Origin: Moritella sp.
GTDB lineage: Bacteria; Pseudomonadota; Gammaproteobacteria; Enterobacterales; Moritellaceae
Direction: 5' to 3'
DNA length: 44,947 nt
NCBI RefSeq assembly: GCF_013215705.1
Contig: NZ_JABSQR010000040.1
Location: 1-44,947, forward strand
Shown: piece by piece, positions 8,000 to 17,434 of the stretch
Layout of the letters: each line of letters starts with the position of its first letter
How positions within the stretch are numbered: position 1 is the first letter of the stretch
Notes under the pieces: generated by a model
The model's input: the letters and a program-made list of their open reading frames with translations, nothing else
Told to the model about the DNA's origin: nothing
Databases searched by the model: none
Made by a program: the position numbers and the translations under genes

Positions 8000-8803
8000 A
8001 TGATGAAGTTAGACATATATCAAGTTGACTCATTTACAAATGAAGCTTTCACGGGTAATCCTGCAGGCGTATGTATAACGGAACATCCACTCGATGAATC
8101 ATTGATGTTTTCTATTTCCGCTGAAATGGCTGTATCTGAAACTGCATTTTTGTCATTGAATGATTTTAATCTAAGGTGGTTTACACCTGAGGTAGAGGTT
8201 AACCTTTGTGGCCATGGGACACTTGCCATGGCACATATCCTAAAGCAAAAAGGGTTAGTTGCTATTGGTGAGAGTATTGTTTTTGAAACATTATCAGGGC
8301 CGTTAGAGGTGACTGTTGGTGAACATGATATTGACATGTTATTTCCAACGGCTGAACTTGAGTTTGATACTCTGGTTAATACAGTACTGCTAGAATTACT
8401 CGGTCTTAAATTGTCTGATGTCGTTTCTTATGTGCAATTTGGACCTAAGTATCTAATCGAAATTAAAAATGAAGAAATATTGCGGTCATTATCGCCTAAC
8501 TTTGATGGCTTGAACGAATTGGAAGGGCGTGGTGTCGTTGTTACAGCCAAGTCGGATTTCAGCCATGTGGATTTTGTGTCTCGGCATTTTTCTCCTTGGG
8601 TTGGTATCAATGAAGATCCAGTCACGGGCTCGGCACATTGTGCTTTAGCTGTATATTGGGCTGAAAAATTAAATAAAGTGGCACTAAAAGGTTTTCAAGC
8701 ATCTAAACGCGGCGGTTTTGTTGGTGTTGAATTAATGCCAAACAAAAAGGTTAAACTGACTGGCAGTGCGATAACTGTCATTGAAGGTATTATACACGTA
8801 TAA
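8000..8803 (+). CDS. PhzF family phenazine biosynthesis-like isomerase (copy 2)
   Basis: A 267-residue PhzF/YddE-like protein. It has the starting strand KLDIYQVDSFTNEAFTGNPAG, the AVSETAF segment with the putative catalytic base E47, NLCGHGTLA, and the C-terminal signature EDPVTGSAHCALAVYW. The fold consists of two similar half-barrels around one active site. Characterised members isomerise trans-2,3-dihydro-3-hydroxyanthranilate or similar substrates, but no other phenazine genes are present here, so the substrate is unknown. Two adjacent ATG codons (8000, 8003) follow TAAGGAG. Unlike copy 1 at 4260, this one keeps the start and the Glu. Confidence 0.88.
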   Translation: MMKLDIYQVDSFTNEAFTGNPAGVCITEHPLDESLMFSISAEMAVSETAFLSLNDFNLRWFTPEVEVNLCGHGTLAMAHILKQKGLVAIGESIVFETLSGPLEVTVGEHDIDMLFPTAELEFDTLVNTVLLELLGLKLSDVVSYVQFGPKYLIEIKNEEILRSLSPNFDGLNELEGRGVVVTAKSDFSHVDFVSRHFSPWVGINEDPVTGSAHCALAVYWAEKLNKVALKGFQASKRGGFVGVELMPNKKVKLTGSAITVIEGIIHV

Positions 8804-8818
8804 ATTTAAGGAAGAGGT

Positions 8819-9217
8819 ATGATAAACAAAGGAAGTTGTTTGTGTAATAAAGTGCAATACGAAATTGATGGCGAATTTGACGATGTACTCAATTGTCATT
8901 GTAGTATGTGCCGAAAATTACACGCGTCGGCATTTAGAACCAGAGCCAAGATAAAAACTGAGAGTTGGAAAACTCTTCAAGGTGAAAAATTCATTAAGTT
9001 TTACGAATCGTCACCCGGCGAACATAAAGGTTTTTGTGTTGAATGTGGTTCGAGTCTGTTTACAAAGTTTGACGCTTGTCCTGACATACTTGGTTTCCCT
9101 TTTGGCACGCTTGATACCGATCCGCAAGTCAAAGCAACACGACATGTTTATGTGGGAAGTAAGGCTGCGTGGCATGACATCACTGATGACTTACCTCAGC
9201 AACAAGAGTTTGATTGA
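8819..9217 (+). CDS. GFA-family zinc protein (glutathione-dependent formaldehyde-activating-like)
   Basis: A 132-residue protein with the GFA/CENP-V zinc arrangement: C7 and C9 (SCLCNKVQYE), C26, C28 and C31 (NCHCSMCRK), and C73 and C76 (GFCVECGSSL). All expected metal ligands are present. The family includes glutathione S-hydroxymethyl-related proteins, though most members have no proven reaction. It begins 15 bases after PhzF copy 2 behind an AGGAAGAGG site and is the last gene of the left accessory run. Confidence 0.88.
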   Translation: MINKGSCLCNKVQYEIDGEFDDVLNCHCSMCRKLHASAFRTRAKIKTESWKTLQGEKFIKFYESSPGEHKGFCVECGSSLFTKFDACPDILGFPFGTLDTDPQVKATRHVYVGSKAAWHDITDDLPQQQEFD

Positions 9218-9260
9218 ATCATGAGATCGGGCTGTAGTCGTTCTAAGTAATAACGAGAGA

Positions 9261-9283
9261 ATGCCATAGCTAAGTTATGGCAT
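9261..9283. terminator. Hairpin between convergent GFA and ppiB genes
   Basis: Arms ATGCCATA (9261-9268) and TATGGCAT (9276-9283) form a perfect 8-bp stem in the gap between two convergent genes. No T run follows, so an intrinsic terminator is only possible. Confidence 0.35.
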
Positions 9284-9292
9284 CCGCATACA

Positions 9293-9784
9293 TTATTTGA
9301 TGACTACTTTTTTAATTATAATTGTTTCACTTGGTACATCTTCATGGCCTTTTACTGTGGCTGTTCTAGAACATGCAATCATGTTAACTACATCTATGCC
9401 AGCGGTCACAGTACCAAAGGCCGTGTAGCCCCAGCCAGTATTTGTCGTCGCTGTATGATCAAGAAACTCATTGTCATCTAAGTTAATAAAGAACTGCGCT
9501 GTTGCTGAGTGTGGCGAATCTGTACGCGCCATTGCAATTGAACCGATCACATTTTTAAGGCCTCGATTAGCTTCGTTAGCAATGGCTGGGCGAGTCGATT
9601 TTTCTTGCATGTTTTCAGTAAAACCACCACCTTGGATCATGAAGTCTTTAATCACACGATGAAAAATAGTACCTTCATAAAAATCGTCTTTGCAATAGCG
9701 TAGAAAGTTCTTCGATGTGACCGGCGCTTTCTCCATATTCAGTTCAATTTCGATGTCACCTAAGTTCGTGGTAAAAATAATCAT
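9293..9784 (-). CDS. ppiB: Peptidyl-prolyl cis-trans isomerase B (cyclophilin)
   Basis: A 163-residue cytoplasmic cyclophilin with no signal peptide, the PpiB length. Active-site residues are visible: FHRVIKDFMIQGG (R43, F48, Q51) and AQFFINL, with a GYTAFGTV segment near the C-terminus. It catalyses proline cis-trans isomerisation during protein folding. The start ATG 9784 has divergent orientation to the DMT transporter gene, with about 160 bp of AT-rich spacer. Confidence 0.95.
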   Translation of the reverse strand: MIIFTTNLGDIEIELNMEKAPVTSKNFLRYCKDDFYEGTIFHRVIKDFMIQGGGFTENMQEKSTRPAIANEANRGLKNVIGSIAMARTDSPHSATAQFFINLDDNEFLDHTATTNTGWGYTAFGTVTAGIDVVNMIACSRTATVKGHEDVPSETIIIKKVVIK

Positions 9785-9945
9785 TGTGTTGCACCATCTT
9801 TGTATTAGTGTTGGTATTAATTTAATCGCTGCAGTATACGCAAATATAACGCTAAACTGTAGTAGTGAATATTTAAAACTACTTTCATTTAGATGATTAT
9901 TTTTATAGAATTACGACTCTAATCATCTGAAGTTAATCACTCTCT

Positions 9946-10854
9946 ATGCCTATTCAATTTATAAATAATATCCCTGTCAGTGTAAGGTTTATGCTGATGT
10001 CTGCATTGGCTTTTGCGATCATGACGAGCTTGGTTAAATTAGTCAGTACTTATGGTATTCCGGTTTTTGAAATTGTTGCCGCAAGAGCGATGGTGTCATT
10101 GATTATTAGCTATGTGGACGTGCGTCGAAAACGCATATCCGTTTGGGGAAATAATAAAAAACTGCTGATGGCGCGCGGTGCTGTTGGTTCATTAGCTCTC
10201 ATCTGTGTGTACTTCGCGGTGACGACTCTGCCTTTAGCCGAAGCCACTATTTTACAATATTTACATCCGGTATTTACGGCAATACTGGCCTTGATTTTTC
10301 TTAAAGAACGTATTCAACGCTCGACGATTATCTGCATTCTGTTTTGCATCATTGGACTATTACTTATTGTTAGCCCAAGCCTGACATTTTCTGGGTCGAC
10401 AGCGTTACCTTTATTTAGCGTTGTAGTTGCACTGTTGGGCGCGTTGGGGAGTGCGATTGCTTATGTGATTGTTAAGCGTCTTAGTGGTACCGAAGATAGC
10501 TCTGTGATTATATTTTATTTTCCACTTGTGGCATTACCCCTGTCATTAATCTTACTCGGTGATAATTTTGTTATGCCTAATATAGAAGCGTTTGTATTGT
10601 TGATCTTTATTGGTATTTTCACTCAAATAGGGCAGGTGGGGTTAACCAAAGCCATGCAAACGGAAGTGGCGAGTAAAGCGACGGCATATTCTTATGTGCA
10701 AGTGGTTTTCTCAATCATATTTGGTTGGTTATTGTTTAGCGAAGTCCCTTCTTTGTGGACTTGGATTGGAGGCAGTTTAATTATTCTTGGTGCGCTAATT
10801 AACGTATTTGGTAGCCTTAATCTAAGATCATTAAAACCCAAGCAAGCGGGCTGA
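9946..10854 (+). CDS. DMT superfamily (EamA) transporter
   Basis: A 302-residue inner-membrane protein with about ten hydrophobic helices in two homologous EamA halves. The first half carries the typical LPLAEATILQYLHPVFTAIL and FLKERI segments; the second half carries AYSYVQVVFSIIFGWLLFSEVPS. EamA proteins export metabolites such as amino acids or take up small molecules; specificity is unknown. It is followed after 46 bp by nnr on the same strand. No signal peptide is needed; the first helix starts about residue 13. Confidence 0.9.
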   Translation: MPIQFINNIPVSVRFMLMSALAFAIMTSLVKLVSTYGIPVFEIVAARAMVSLIISYVDVRRKRISVWGNNKKLLMARGAVGSLALICVYFAVTTLPLAEATILQYLHPVFTAILALIFLKERIQRSTIICILFCIIGLLLIVSPSLTFSGSTALPLFSVVVALLGALGSAIAYVIVKRLSGTEDSSVIIFYFPLVALPLSLILLGDNFVMPNIEAFVLLIFIGIFTQIGQVGLTKAMQTEVASKATAYSYVQVVFSIIFGWLLFSEVPSLWTWIGGSLIILGALINVFGSLNLRSLKPKQAG

Positions 10855-10900
10855 TCATAAAGCATACTTGGCTAAAGATACTCAGTGATGGAGTAATAGA

Positions 10901-12307
10901 ATGCAAAAAGTATTTGATGATGTGAACGCTTTAGATAAGCGATGTGTTGATCAGTTCGGGCTAAGTGAAGATTTACTGATGGAGCATGCCGCTGCGTCGA
11001 TGATGCAATATATAGGCGGTAAGTTTTCAAATAATGAAAAGATACTAATCGTCTGTGGCGCAGGTAATAATGGCGCCGATGGCATCGCGCTTGCCAGACT
11101 TTTATATTCACAATACGATGTCAGCATACTTGTGCCGTATCACGTGAAATCGGCGATGGCTAAATTACAATATAAAAGAGCTAACCTGCTAGGCGTTAAT
11201 ATTATCGATACCTTATCTGAGTTATCAGTTGAACACGGGCCCGATGTCATTGTTGATTGCCTTTTTGGTTCCGGATTAAACAGAGATCTGGATGACGAGT
11301 CACAACGTCTGCTCACTCGACTAAATTCTCGGCGTGGGCATAAAATTGCTTGTGATATTCCGTCGGGAATAAACAAGCAGGGCCAAGTAACGACCGTCGG
11401 TTTTTGTGCTGACATAACCATCACTATGGGCGCGTTAAAAACGCAACTTTACAGTGACGTCGCGAAAGATTATACGGGAAATATTATCGTCAGTGACTTA
11501 GGCGTACACCGTAATATTTATGAAACGGCAACCAATACCTTTCTTTTAGACTCCTTTGATATGCAACTGCCATTACGTGCGAAACAAAACTCGCACAAAG
11601 GGTCATTTGGTCATTTGAGCGTCATTGTCGGTAATAAAACAGGAGCGGGGATCATTGCTGCAGAGGCCGCTTTTGCATTTGGTGCAGGTTTGGTCACTGT
11701 GGTTACTGATGAAAATGTAAATATACCGTTTCATATTATGCAGCAGCATACGCTGCCAGAAAAATGTACTGCGATCGCAGTTGGTATGGGACTTGGCCAA
11801 TTTATAAAAGCGGAAATGAAAAAGATTTTAGATCTTGATATGCCAAAAGTTGTTGATGCAGATTTATTTCATGACGAGATTATTCTAACGGTTTTAAATC
11901 ATGAAAATGTGGTGTTAACGCCGCACCCTAAAGAGTTCTGCTCTCTGTTGAAATTAACCAAGCTAGCAGAAATCACCGTAGCAGAACTGCAAAATAATAG
12001 ATTCAAGTATGTAAGACTCTTTGCTGTAAATTATCCCAAAACTGTGCTGTTGTTAAAAGGCGCGAACTCACTTATCACCTATAATAATATTATCTACATC
12101 AATCCTTTGGGAAGTAATGTCCTGAGTAAAGGTGGATCTGGAGATGTGTTAACTGGATTGATTTCGGCATTGTTAGCGCAAGGGTACAGTGTAATAAATG
12201 CGACAATTACGGCAAGTCTCGCTCACGCTATGTCAGCAAAAACTTATACTAAGAATAATTACGCTTTAACACCAATGGATATCATCGAGGGAGTAAAAGG
12301 ACTGTGA
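10901..12307 (+). CDS. nnr: Bifunctional NAD(P)H-hydrate repair enzyme
   Basis: A 468-residue fusion of the two NAD(P)H-hydrate repair activities. The N-terminal YjeF_N epimerase part shows GAGNNGADG at residues 53-61 and CLFGSGLNRDL. The C-terminal ADP-dependent dehydratase part (ribokinase-like) shows VLTPHPKEFCSLL and GGSGDVLTG at 411-419. It rescues hydrated, inactive NADH and NADPH in the cytoplasm. It is somewhat shorter than the ~500-515 residues of enterobacterial Nnr, mostly in loops; the signature motifs are intact. In many gammaproteobacteria nnr sits upstream of tsaE; here it is followed by a small membrane protein gene instead. Confidence 0.92.
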   Translation: MQKVFDDVNALDKRCVDQFGLSEDLLMEHAAASMMQYIGGKFSNNEKILIVCGAGNNGADGIALARLLYSQYDVSILVPYHVKSAMAKLQYKRANLLGVNIIDTLSELSVEHGPDVIVDCLFGSGLNRDLDDESQRLLTRLNSRRGHKIACDIPSGINKQGQVTTVGFCADITITMGALKTQLYSDVAKDYTGNIIVSDLGVHRNIYETATNTFLLDSFDMQLPLRAKQNSHKGSFGHLSVIVGNKTGAGIIAAEAAFAFGAGLVTVVTDENVNIPFHIMQQHTLPEKCTAIAVGMGLGQFIKAEMKKILDLDMPKVVDADLFHDEIILTVLNHENVVLTPHPKEFCSLLKLTKLAEITVAELQNNRFKYVRLFAVNYPKTVLLLKGANSLITYNNIIYINPLGSNVLSKGGSGDVLTGLISALLAQGYSVINATITASLAHAMSAKTYTKNNYALTPMDIIEGVKGL

Positions 12308-12383
12308 AGGCCATTACTATCTTGAATAATCATTATTTTAAGTAATCAATAGCATATTAAATGCGTCAATTTTGGAGTGTGTT

Positions 12384-12662
12384 ATGTCAACAAGAAAGCA
12401 TAAACGTAAAGCAGCAAAGCATTCACATAAACATCAAGGTTCAAATAAATCGGTTAAACAGATTGGTTTTGTCAGTACCCATCCTCGAGCCGCAATGTTC
12501 GCTGGCTCATCACTTATTGTGGTCGGTCTGTTTTTACTCATTATGGGAATGGGGAGTGACGCTAAGTTTGGATTGGCGATGTTATCAATGGCTATCGGCA
12601 CAATAGTCATCTTTTTCGCGAGTTCAGCGTTGCCTAAGAAGGCGATAAAGGTAATTAAATAA
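12384..12662 (+). CDS. Small membrane protein of unknown function
   Basis: A 92-residue protein. The first 35 residues are strongly basic (RKHKRKAAKHSHKHQG), followed by two predicted transmembrane helices at about residues 44-62 and 67-87 and a short basic tail. I do not recognise a family. By the positive-inside rule both ends should face the cytoplasm. I chose ATG 12384, eight bases after a GGAG site; the frame extends four codons further to a TTG. It sits between nnr and serC on the same strand. Confidence 0.7.
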   Translation: MSTRKHKRKAAKHSHKHQGSNKSVKQIGFVSTHPRAAMFAGSSLIVVGLFLLIMGMGSDAKFGLAMLSMAIGTIVIFFASSALPKKAIKVIK

Positions 12663-12756
12663 ACACTTTGAAAAACAACGTTAATCGCTTACATTAGATA
12701 GTCATTCAATAAGGGTTTAAAATGTTTAAGCTGCTTTGTTAACAAGGATTATGGAT

Positions 12757-13848
12757 ATGAGTCAGACTTATAATTTTTGCGCTGGTCCCGCAATGTTGCC
12801 ACATGCAGTGATGGAACAAGCCCAAAAAGAATTTATTAATTGGAATAATACTGGCGTATCGGTAATGGAACTCAGTCATCGTAGTAAAGACTACATGGCT
12901 GTTGCGACGGCAGCAGAACAAGATCTGCGTGATTTGTTAGCGATCCCAGACAACTACAAGGTTATCTTTTCACAAGGTGGTGGTCGCGGTCAGTTTGCTG
13001 CAGTGCCCCTGAATATCCTTGGTGATAAAACCCAAGCCGATTACCTATTAACGGGTCAATGGTCAAAATCAGCGGTTGTTGAAGGTAAGAAATACTGCCA
13101 AATTAATGAATCAAATATTCTAATGCCAAGTACCGATGGTATTGTTGCAGTTAAACCTGCATCACAATGGCAAGTATCCAGCAACAACACGGCTTATGTA
13201 CACTACTGCCCGAATGAAACTATCGAAGGCATTGAGATTAATGATATCCCTGACACTGGTGATATCCCGCTTGTTGCTGATATGTCATCAAACATCCTTT
13301 CTAAACCATTAGATATTAGCAAGTTCGGTATTATTTATGCGGGTGCGCAAAAGAACATCGGCCCATCTGGTTTGGGTGTTGTGATTGTACGTGATGATCT
13401 GCTCGATAAAGCTAAACAAGAAACCCCATCAATCTTTAACTATAAGTTGATGGCTGAAAATGACTCGATGTTTAATACGCCGCCGACCTATTCTTGGTAT
13501 TTAGCAGGACTTGTGTTCAAGTGGTTAAAAGCACAAGGTGGTCTATCTGCTATCGAAGAAATTAATGCCGAAAAAGCCAAGCTACTTTATGGCTATATTG
13601 ATAGCAGCGATTTCTACAGTAATAACGTAGCGACGGTTAACCGCTCAAAAATGAATGTGCCGTTTACATTAGCATTAAGTGATCTGGATGCGGCGTTCTT
13701 ACAACAATCTCAAGATGCGAATTTAATGGCATTAAAAGGCCACCGTATTGTCGGTGGTATGCGCGCAAGTATTTATAACGCGATGCCAATCGAAGGTGTG
13801 AAAGTACTTATTGGCTTTATGGAAAAATTTGAACGTCAACAGCGTTAA
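12757..13848 (+). CDS. serC: Phosphoserine aminotransferase
   Basis: A 363-residue class V aminotransferase starting [15 protein letters not shown], as in SerC. The PLP lysine is K199 in [10 protein letters not shown]. It converts 3-phosphohydroxypyruvate and glutamate to phosphoserine, and the analogous step in pyridoxal phosphate synthesis. Start ATG 12757 is preferred because it lies eight bases after AAGGA and gives the family's N-terminus; ATG 12751 and an upstream TTG are in the same frame. It heads the conserved serC-hisC-aroA-cmk-rpsA order. Confidence 0.97.
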   Translation: MSQTYNFCAGPAMLPHAVMEQAQKEFINWNNTGVSVMELSHRSKDYMAVATAAEQDLRDLLAIPDNYKVIFSQGGGRGQFAAVPLNILGDKTQADYLLTGQWSKSAVVEGKKYCQINESNILMPSTDGIVAVKPASQWQVSSNNTAYVHYCPNETIEGIEINDIPDTGDIPLVADMSSNILSKPLDISKFGIIYAGAQKNIGPSGLGVVIVRDDLLDKAKQETPSIFNYKLMAENDSMFNTPPTYSWYLAGLVFKWLKAQGGLSAIEEINAEKAKLLYGYIDSSDFYSNNVATVNRSKMNVPFTLALSDLDAAFLQQSQDANLMALKGHRIVGGMRASIYNAMPIEGVKVLIGFMEKFERQQR

Positions 13849-13987
13849 TCGCGAATAGATAAAAAAGCGTTCTTAGCAAGAGAACAATTAATACGTATTT
13901 AAAGGCAATGGAAACATGTGTTGAGCATGATTAATGTCGATGACAAGCGTGCCAGCTAAATAAGAGTGCCGTCTACAAGGATTTATT

Positions 13988-15100
13988 ATGAGTTGTGATT
14001 TTTTTGCTTTAGCAAATACAGGGGTACAAGGTTTACACCCTTATCAAGCGGGAAAACCGACTGATGAATTAGAGCGTGAACTAGGGCTAACAGATATTGT
14101 TAAATTGGCATCGAATGAGAATCCATTGGGTGTTGGTGAATTAGTTAAAGCAGCATTAGAGAAAGAACTAGCGGGTATCACCCGTTATCCAGATGCGAAT
14201 GGCTTCTATCTAAAGCAAGCGCTAGCAGATAAATACGACCTTGCACCAGCACAATTTACCTTAGGTAATGGTTCAAATGACGTACTGGAACTCATCGCTC
14301 GCAGCTTTGTTACGCCAGAGCATGAAGTGATTTTTGCACAGCACGCGTTTGTGGTTTATCCATTAGTGACACAAGCGATTGGTGCAACGGGGATAGCTGT
14401 ACCAGCCAAAGACTGGGGACATGATTTACCTGCAATGCTGGCGGCAATTACCGAACGTACACGTCTTATCTTTATTGCCAATCCAAATAATCCGACAGGT
14501 ACGTTTTTAACCGCAGAAGCCTTGTATGACTTTTTAACTAAAGTGCCAGAAGATGTGATTGTGGTATTAGATGAAGCGTATTTTGAATACGTAGACAAAG
14601 AGTTACAAGCGCCGTCTATTACGTGGTTAACTGAGTTTTCAAACTTAATTATTACCCGTACGTTCTCTAAAGCCTATGGCCTTGCCGGTTTACGTGTTGG
14701 TTATAGCATGTCACATCCTGATATTGCAGATATTTTAAACCGCGTTCGCCAACCCTTTAATTGTAATAGTTTTGCATTAGCGGCTGCGCAAGCGGCATTG
14801 TCTGATCATGATTTTTTAACGGCGAGTGTGGCGTTAAATAATGAGCAACGCGCTGTATTAGAAACATTTTTCAGTGAACAAGGTATAGGTTATATTCCAT
14901 CTAAAGGTAATTTCATTACCATGGAACTAGCTCAAGATCCGGCCGTTGTGTATCAAGCTTTATTGCACAAAGGCGTGATTGTACGTCCTGTTGCTGGTTA
15001 TGGTTTAACAAAACACCTACGTGTGAGCATAGGAACTGAGCTGGAAAATGAAACGTTTATGCAGGCGCTACTGACAGTGCTGGCTGAGTTAGACGCATAG
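13988..15100 (+). CDS. hisC: Histidinol-phosphate/aromatic aminotransferase
   Basis: A 370-residue class I/II PLP aminotransferase. Key features are KLASNENPLG near the N-terminus, NPNNPTGT in the middle, and the PLP lysine K228 in TFSKAYGLAGLRVGY, with a C-terminal arginine segment (LRVSIGT). It matches HisC; a copy between serC and aroA, outside the his operon, is often called hisC2 and may also transaminate aromatic prephenate/phenylpyruvate substrates. A separate his-operon copy is likely elsewhere. Start ATG 13988 follows CAAGGATTT. About 140 bp separate it from serC. Confidence 0.93.
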   Translation: MSCDFFALANTGVQGLHPYQAGKPTDELERELGLTDIVKLASNENPLGVGELVKAALEKELAGITRYPDANGFYLKQALADKYDLAPAQFTLGNGSNDVLELIARSFVTPEHEVIFAQHAFVVYPLVTQAIGATGIAVPAKDWGHDLPAMLAAITERTRLIFIANPNNPTGTFLTAEALYDFLTKVPEDVIVVLDEAYFEYVDKELQAPSITWLTEFSNLIITRTFSKAYGLAGLRVGYSMSHPDIADILNRVRQPFNCNSFALAAAQAALSDHDFLTASVALNNEQRAVLETFFSEQGIGYIPSKGNFITMELAQDPAVVYQALLHKGVIVRPVAGYGLTKHLRVSIGTELENETFMQALLTVLAELDA

Positions 15101-15155
15101 CAAGTAACGCTAGCGACTATTCGTTGTATTAATTAAAAATTAAGTGAATAAATTT

Positions 15156-16439
15156 ATGGAAAAATTAACATTACAACCAATTGGTAAAGTATCAGGCACT
15201 ATTAACTTACCTGGCTCTAAAAGTGTTTCAAATCGTGCATTATTACTTGCTGCACTTGCTAAAGGCACGACACGTTTAACGAATTTATTAGACAGTGATG
15301 ATATTCGTCATATGTTAAACGCACTGACAAAATTAGGTGTGCAGTATGATCTGTCTGCATGTAAAACCATTTGTACCGTCACTGGTTTAGGTCGTGCATT
15401 TTCTGTAAATGAAAAACTGGAATTATTTTTAGGTAATGCTGGTACGGCAATGCGTCCTTTATGTGCGGCATTATGTCTGAGCGAAGGTGAGTTTGAATTG
15501 ACTGGCGAACCGCGTATGGAAGAGCGTCCAATTGGTAGCTTGGTTGATAGCTTACGCCAAGCGGGGGCGGATGTTACTTACTTGAAAAATGAAGATTACC
15601 CACCAGTGCTAATTAAAGGTACTGGCTTGAAAGGCGGTAATATTAAGATTGATGGTAGTGTATCTAGCCAGTTCTTGACTGCATTCTTAATGGCGGCACC
15701 TTTGGCTGACAATGATACGACGATTGAGATCGTTGGTGAGCTTGTATCTAAACCGTATATTGAGATCACGCTTCACATTATGCAACAGTTTGGTGTGACG
15801 GTAACGCATGATAATTATCAGACCTTTACCATTAAAGGTAAGCAAACCTATCAAGCTGCCGGTGACTTTTTAGTTGAAGGTGATGCGTCTTCGGCGTCTT
15901 ATTTCCTTGCTGCTGCGGCAATTAAAGGTGGTAAGATCCGGGTCACGGGTATTGGTAAAAAATCAATCCAAGGTGATATCCAGTTTGCAGATGTGATTGC
16001 AGCAATGGGCGGTAAAATCACTTGGGCCGATAGTTATATCGAAGCTGAAGTGGGGGAATTAACTGCCGTTGATATGGATATGAACCATATTCCGGATGCG
16101 GCGATGACAATCGCGACAACTGCATTGTTTGCAAAAGGTACAACGGTTATTCGTAATGTATACAACTGGCGCGTGAAAGAAACTGACCGTTTAGCTGCGA
16201 TGGCGACTGAATTACGTAAAGTCGGCGCTGAAGTAGAAGAGGGTAATGATTACATTAAAATCACTCCACCTGCACAGTTAGTTCACGCTACCATTGATAC
16301 TTATAATGATCACCGTATGGCAATGTGTTTCTCATTAGTTGCATTAAGTGATACACCGGTAACGATTAATGATCCTGGCTGTACCTCAAAAACCTTCCCC
16401 GATTATTTCGAACGCTTTACCAGTTTAGTTCAAGCATAA
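15156..16439 (+). CDS. aroA: 3-phosphoshikimate 1-carboxyvinyltransferase (EPSP synthase)
   Basis: A 427-residue class I EPSP synthase, the same length as the E. coli enzyme. The start MEKLTLQPI and [18 protein letters not shown] bind substrate; [11 protein letters not shown] and the DGSVSSQFL and NDHRMAMCF segments are also conserved. It condenses shikimate-3-phosphate with phosphoenolpyruvate in chorismate synthesis. I chose ATG 15156 over the upstream in-frame GTG 15144 because it gives the family's exact N-terminus. It ends with an intrinsic terminator before cmk. Confidence 0.97.
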   Translation: MEKLTLQPIGKVSGTINLPGSKSVSNRALLLAALAKGTTRLTNLLDSDDIRHMLNALTKLGVQYDLSACKTICTVTGLGRAFSVNEKLELFLGNAGTAMRPLCAALCLSEGEFELTGEPRMEERPIGSLVDSLRQAGADVTYLKNEDYPPVLIKGTGLKGGNIKIDGSVSSQFLTAFLMAAPLADNDTTIEIVGELVSKPYIEITLHIMQQFGVTVTHDNYQTFTIKGKQTYQAAGDFLVEGDASSASYFLAAAAIKGGKIRVTGIGKKSIQGDIQFADVIAAMGGKITWADSYIEAEVGELTAVDMDMNHIPDAAMTIATTALFAKGTTVIRNVYNWRVKETDRLAAMATELRKVGAEVEEGNDYIKITPPAQLVHATIDTYNDHRMAMCFSLVALSDTPVTINDPGCTSKTFPDYFERFTSLVQA

Positions 16440-16488
16440 GTCAAAATACATTATATTTGATGCCGTGACGATAGCATCAATCTTAAAT

Positions 16489-16528
16489 AGCGAGGTATTA
16501 CTGATAAGGTGATACCTCGCTTTTTTTT
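16489..16528 (+). terminator. Intrinsic terminator after aroA
   Basis: Ten-base-pair stem AGCGAGGTAT (16489-16498) with ATACCTCGCT (16512-16521) and a loop of 13 bases, directly followed by a run of seven to eight T. This separates the serC-hisC-aroA transcripts from cmk. Confidence 0.85.
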
Positions 16529-16637
16529 ATTTACGGTTATTATTCCATACCATCTTTATGAAGATCCGTTATAATCGCGACCAGATCCATACAGCACCAT
16601 TTAAAGTTGTATGTTAGATATTGAGTTTGGAGAATTT

Positions 16638-17312
16638 ATGACAGCAATAGCACCGATGATTACGGTTGACGGACCTAGTGGTTCAGGTAAAGGCACATTA
16701 TGCCAATTACTTGCGGCCAAGCTAGGTTGGCATATACTTGATAGTGGCGCCATTTATCGTGTATTAGCATTAGCTGCGCTGCACCATAATGTTGAGTTAG
16801 ATAACGAGCCGGCTTTAACTATACTTGCTGCAAACTTGGATGTACGTTTTGAGCCCACTGATAACGGCTTACAAGTGATCCTTGAAGGCGAGAACGTATC
16901 ACGTGAAATTCGGACAGAAGAAGCGGGCTTTGCAGCCTCTCGAACAGCCGTTTATCCTGCGGTACGTGAGGCATTGTTACAACGTCAACGAGATTTCCGT
17001 GTTGCACCTGGTTTAATTGCAGACGGCCGTGATATGGGTACTGTTGTATTCACTGATGCCAACGTAAAAATATTTTTAGATGCATCTGCTGAAGAAAGAG
17101 CCATTCGCCGCTTTAATCAGTTGCAAGACAAAGGCTTCGATGTTAGCATGTCAGCCCTTCTGGGAGAGATCGAGAAACGTGATCATCAAGATCGCAACCG
17201 CTTGGTCGCACCATTAAAGCCAGCAGATGATGCACTTGTTATCGATTCGACATCTATGTCGATTGAGGACGTAGTTGCTAGTGTGTTAGCTTTTGCAGAA
17301 GGTAAAATTTAG
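16638..17312 (+). CDS. cmk: Cytidylate kinase
   Basis: A 224-residue NMP kinase. The P-loop [12 protein letters not shown] lies at residues 11-22, and [30 protein letters not shown] and [12 protein letters not shown] are all typical of bacterial Cmk. It phosphorylates CMP and dCMP with ATP. I chose ATG 16638 (TTTGGAGA site seven bases upstream, N-terminus MTAIAP as in E. coli) over the in-frame ATG at 16611. Its position directly upstream of rpsA is conserved across gammaproteobacteria. Confidence 0.97.
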   Translation: MTAIAPMITVDGPSGSGKGTLCQLLAAKLGWHILDSGAIYRVLALAALHHNVELDNEPALTILAANLDVRFEPTDNGLQVILEGENVSREIRTEEAGFAASRTAVYPAVREALLQRQRDFRVAPGLIADGRDMGTVVFTDANVKIFLDASAEERAIRRFNQLQDKGFDVSMSALLGEIEKRDHQDRNRLVAPLKPADDALVIDSTSMSIEDVVASVLAFAEGKI

Positions 17313-17434
17313 GGTAGTCGGTATTCTATCGACTACTTAGCGGTCAAGCATCAAGGATGATGATGACTTTTGATTAACAACCCACATTAGCCGGATTGCT
17401 TATGTGAACGTTTTATAAGTACATATAACTCATT

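Noticed and set aside
450-9217. Chromosomal integron with gene cassettes
   Set aside because: The gene content is cassette-like, but I found no repeated attC-type sites with paired core sequences between genes, the LysR gene is reversed, and several genes are closely packed.
12361-12606. 81-residue ORF on the + strand
   Set aside because: It overlaps the basic two-helix membrane protein gene in another frame; that gene has the better ribosome site and protein character.
17314-17336. Terminator between cmk and rpsA
   Set aside because: A GTAGTCG/CGACTAC stem exists but no T run follows, and cmk-rpsA read-through is usual; too weak to list as a terminator.
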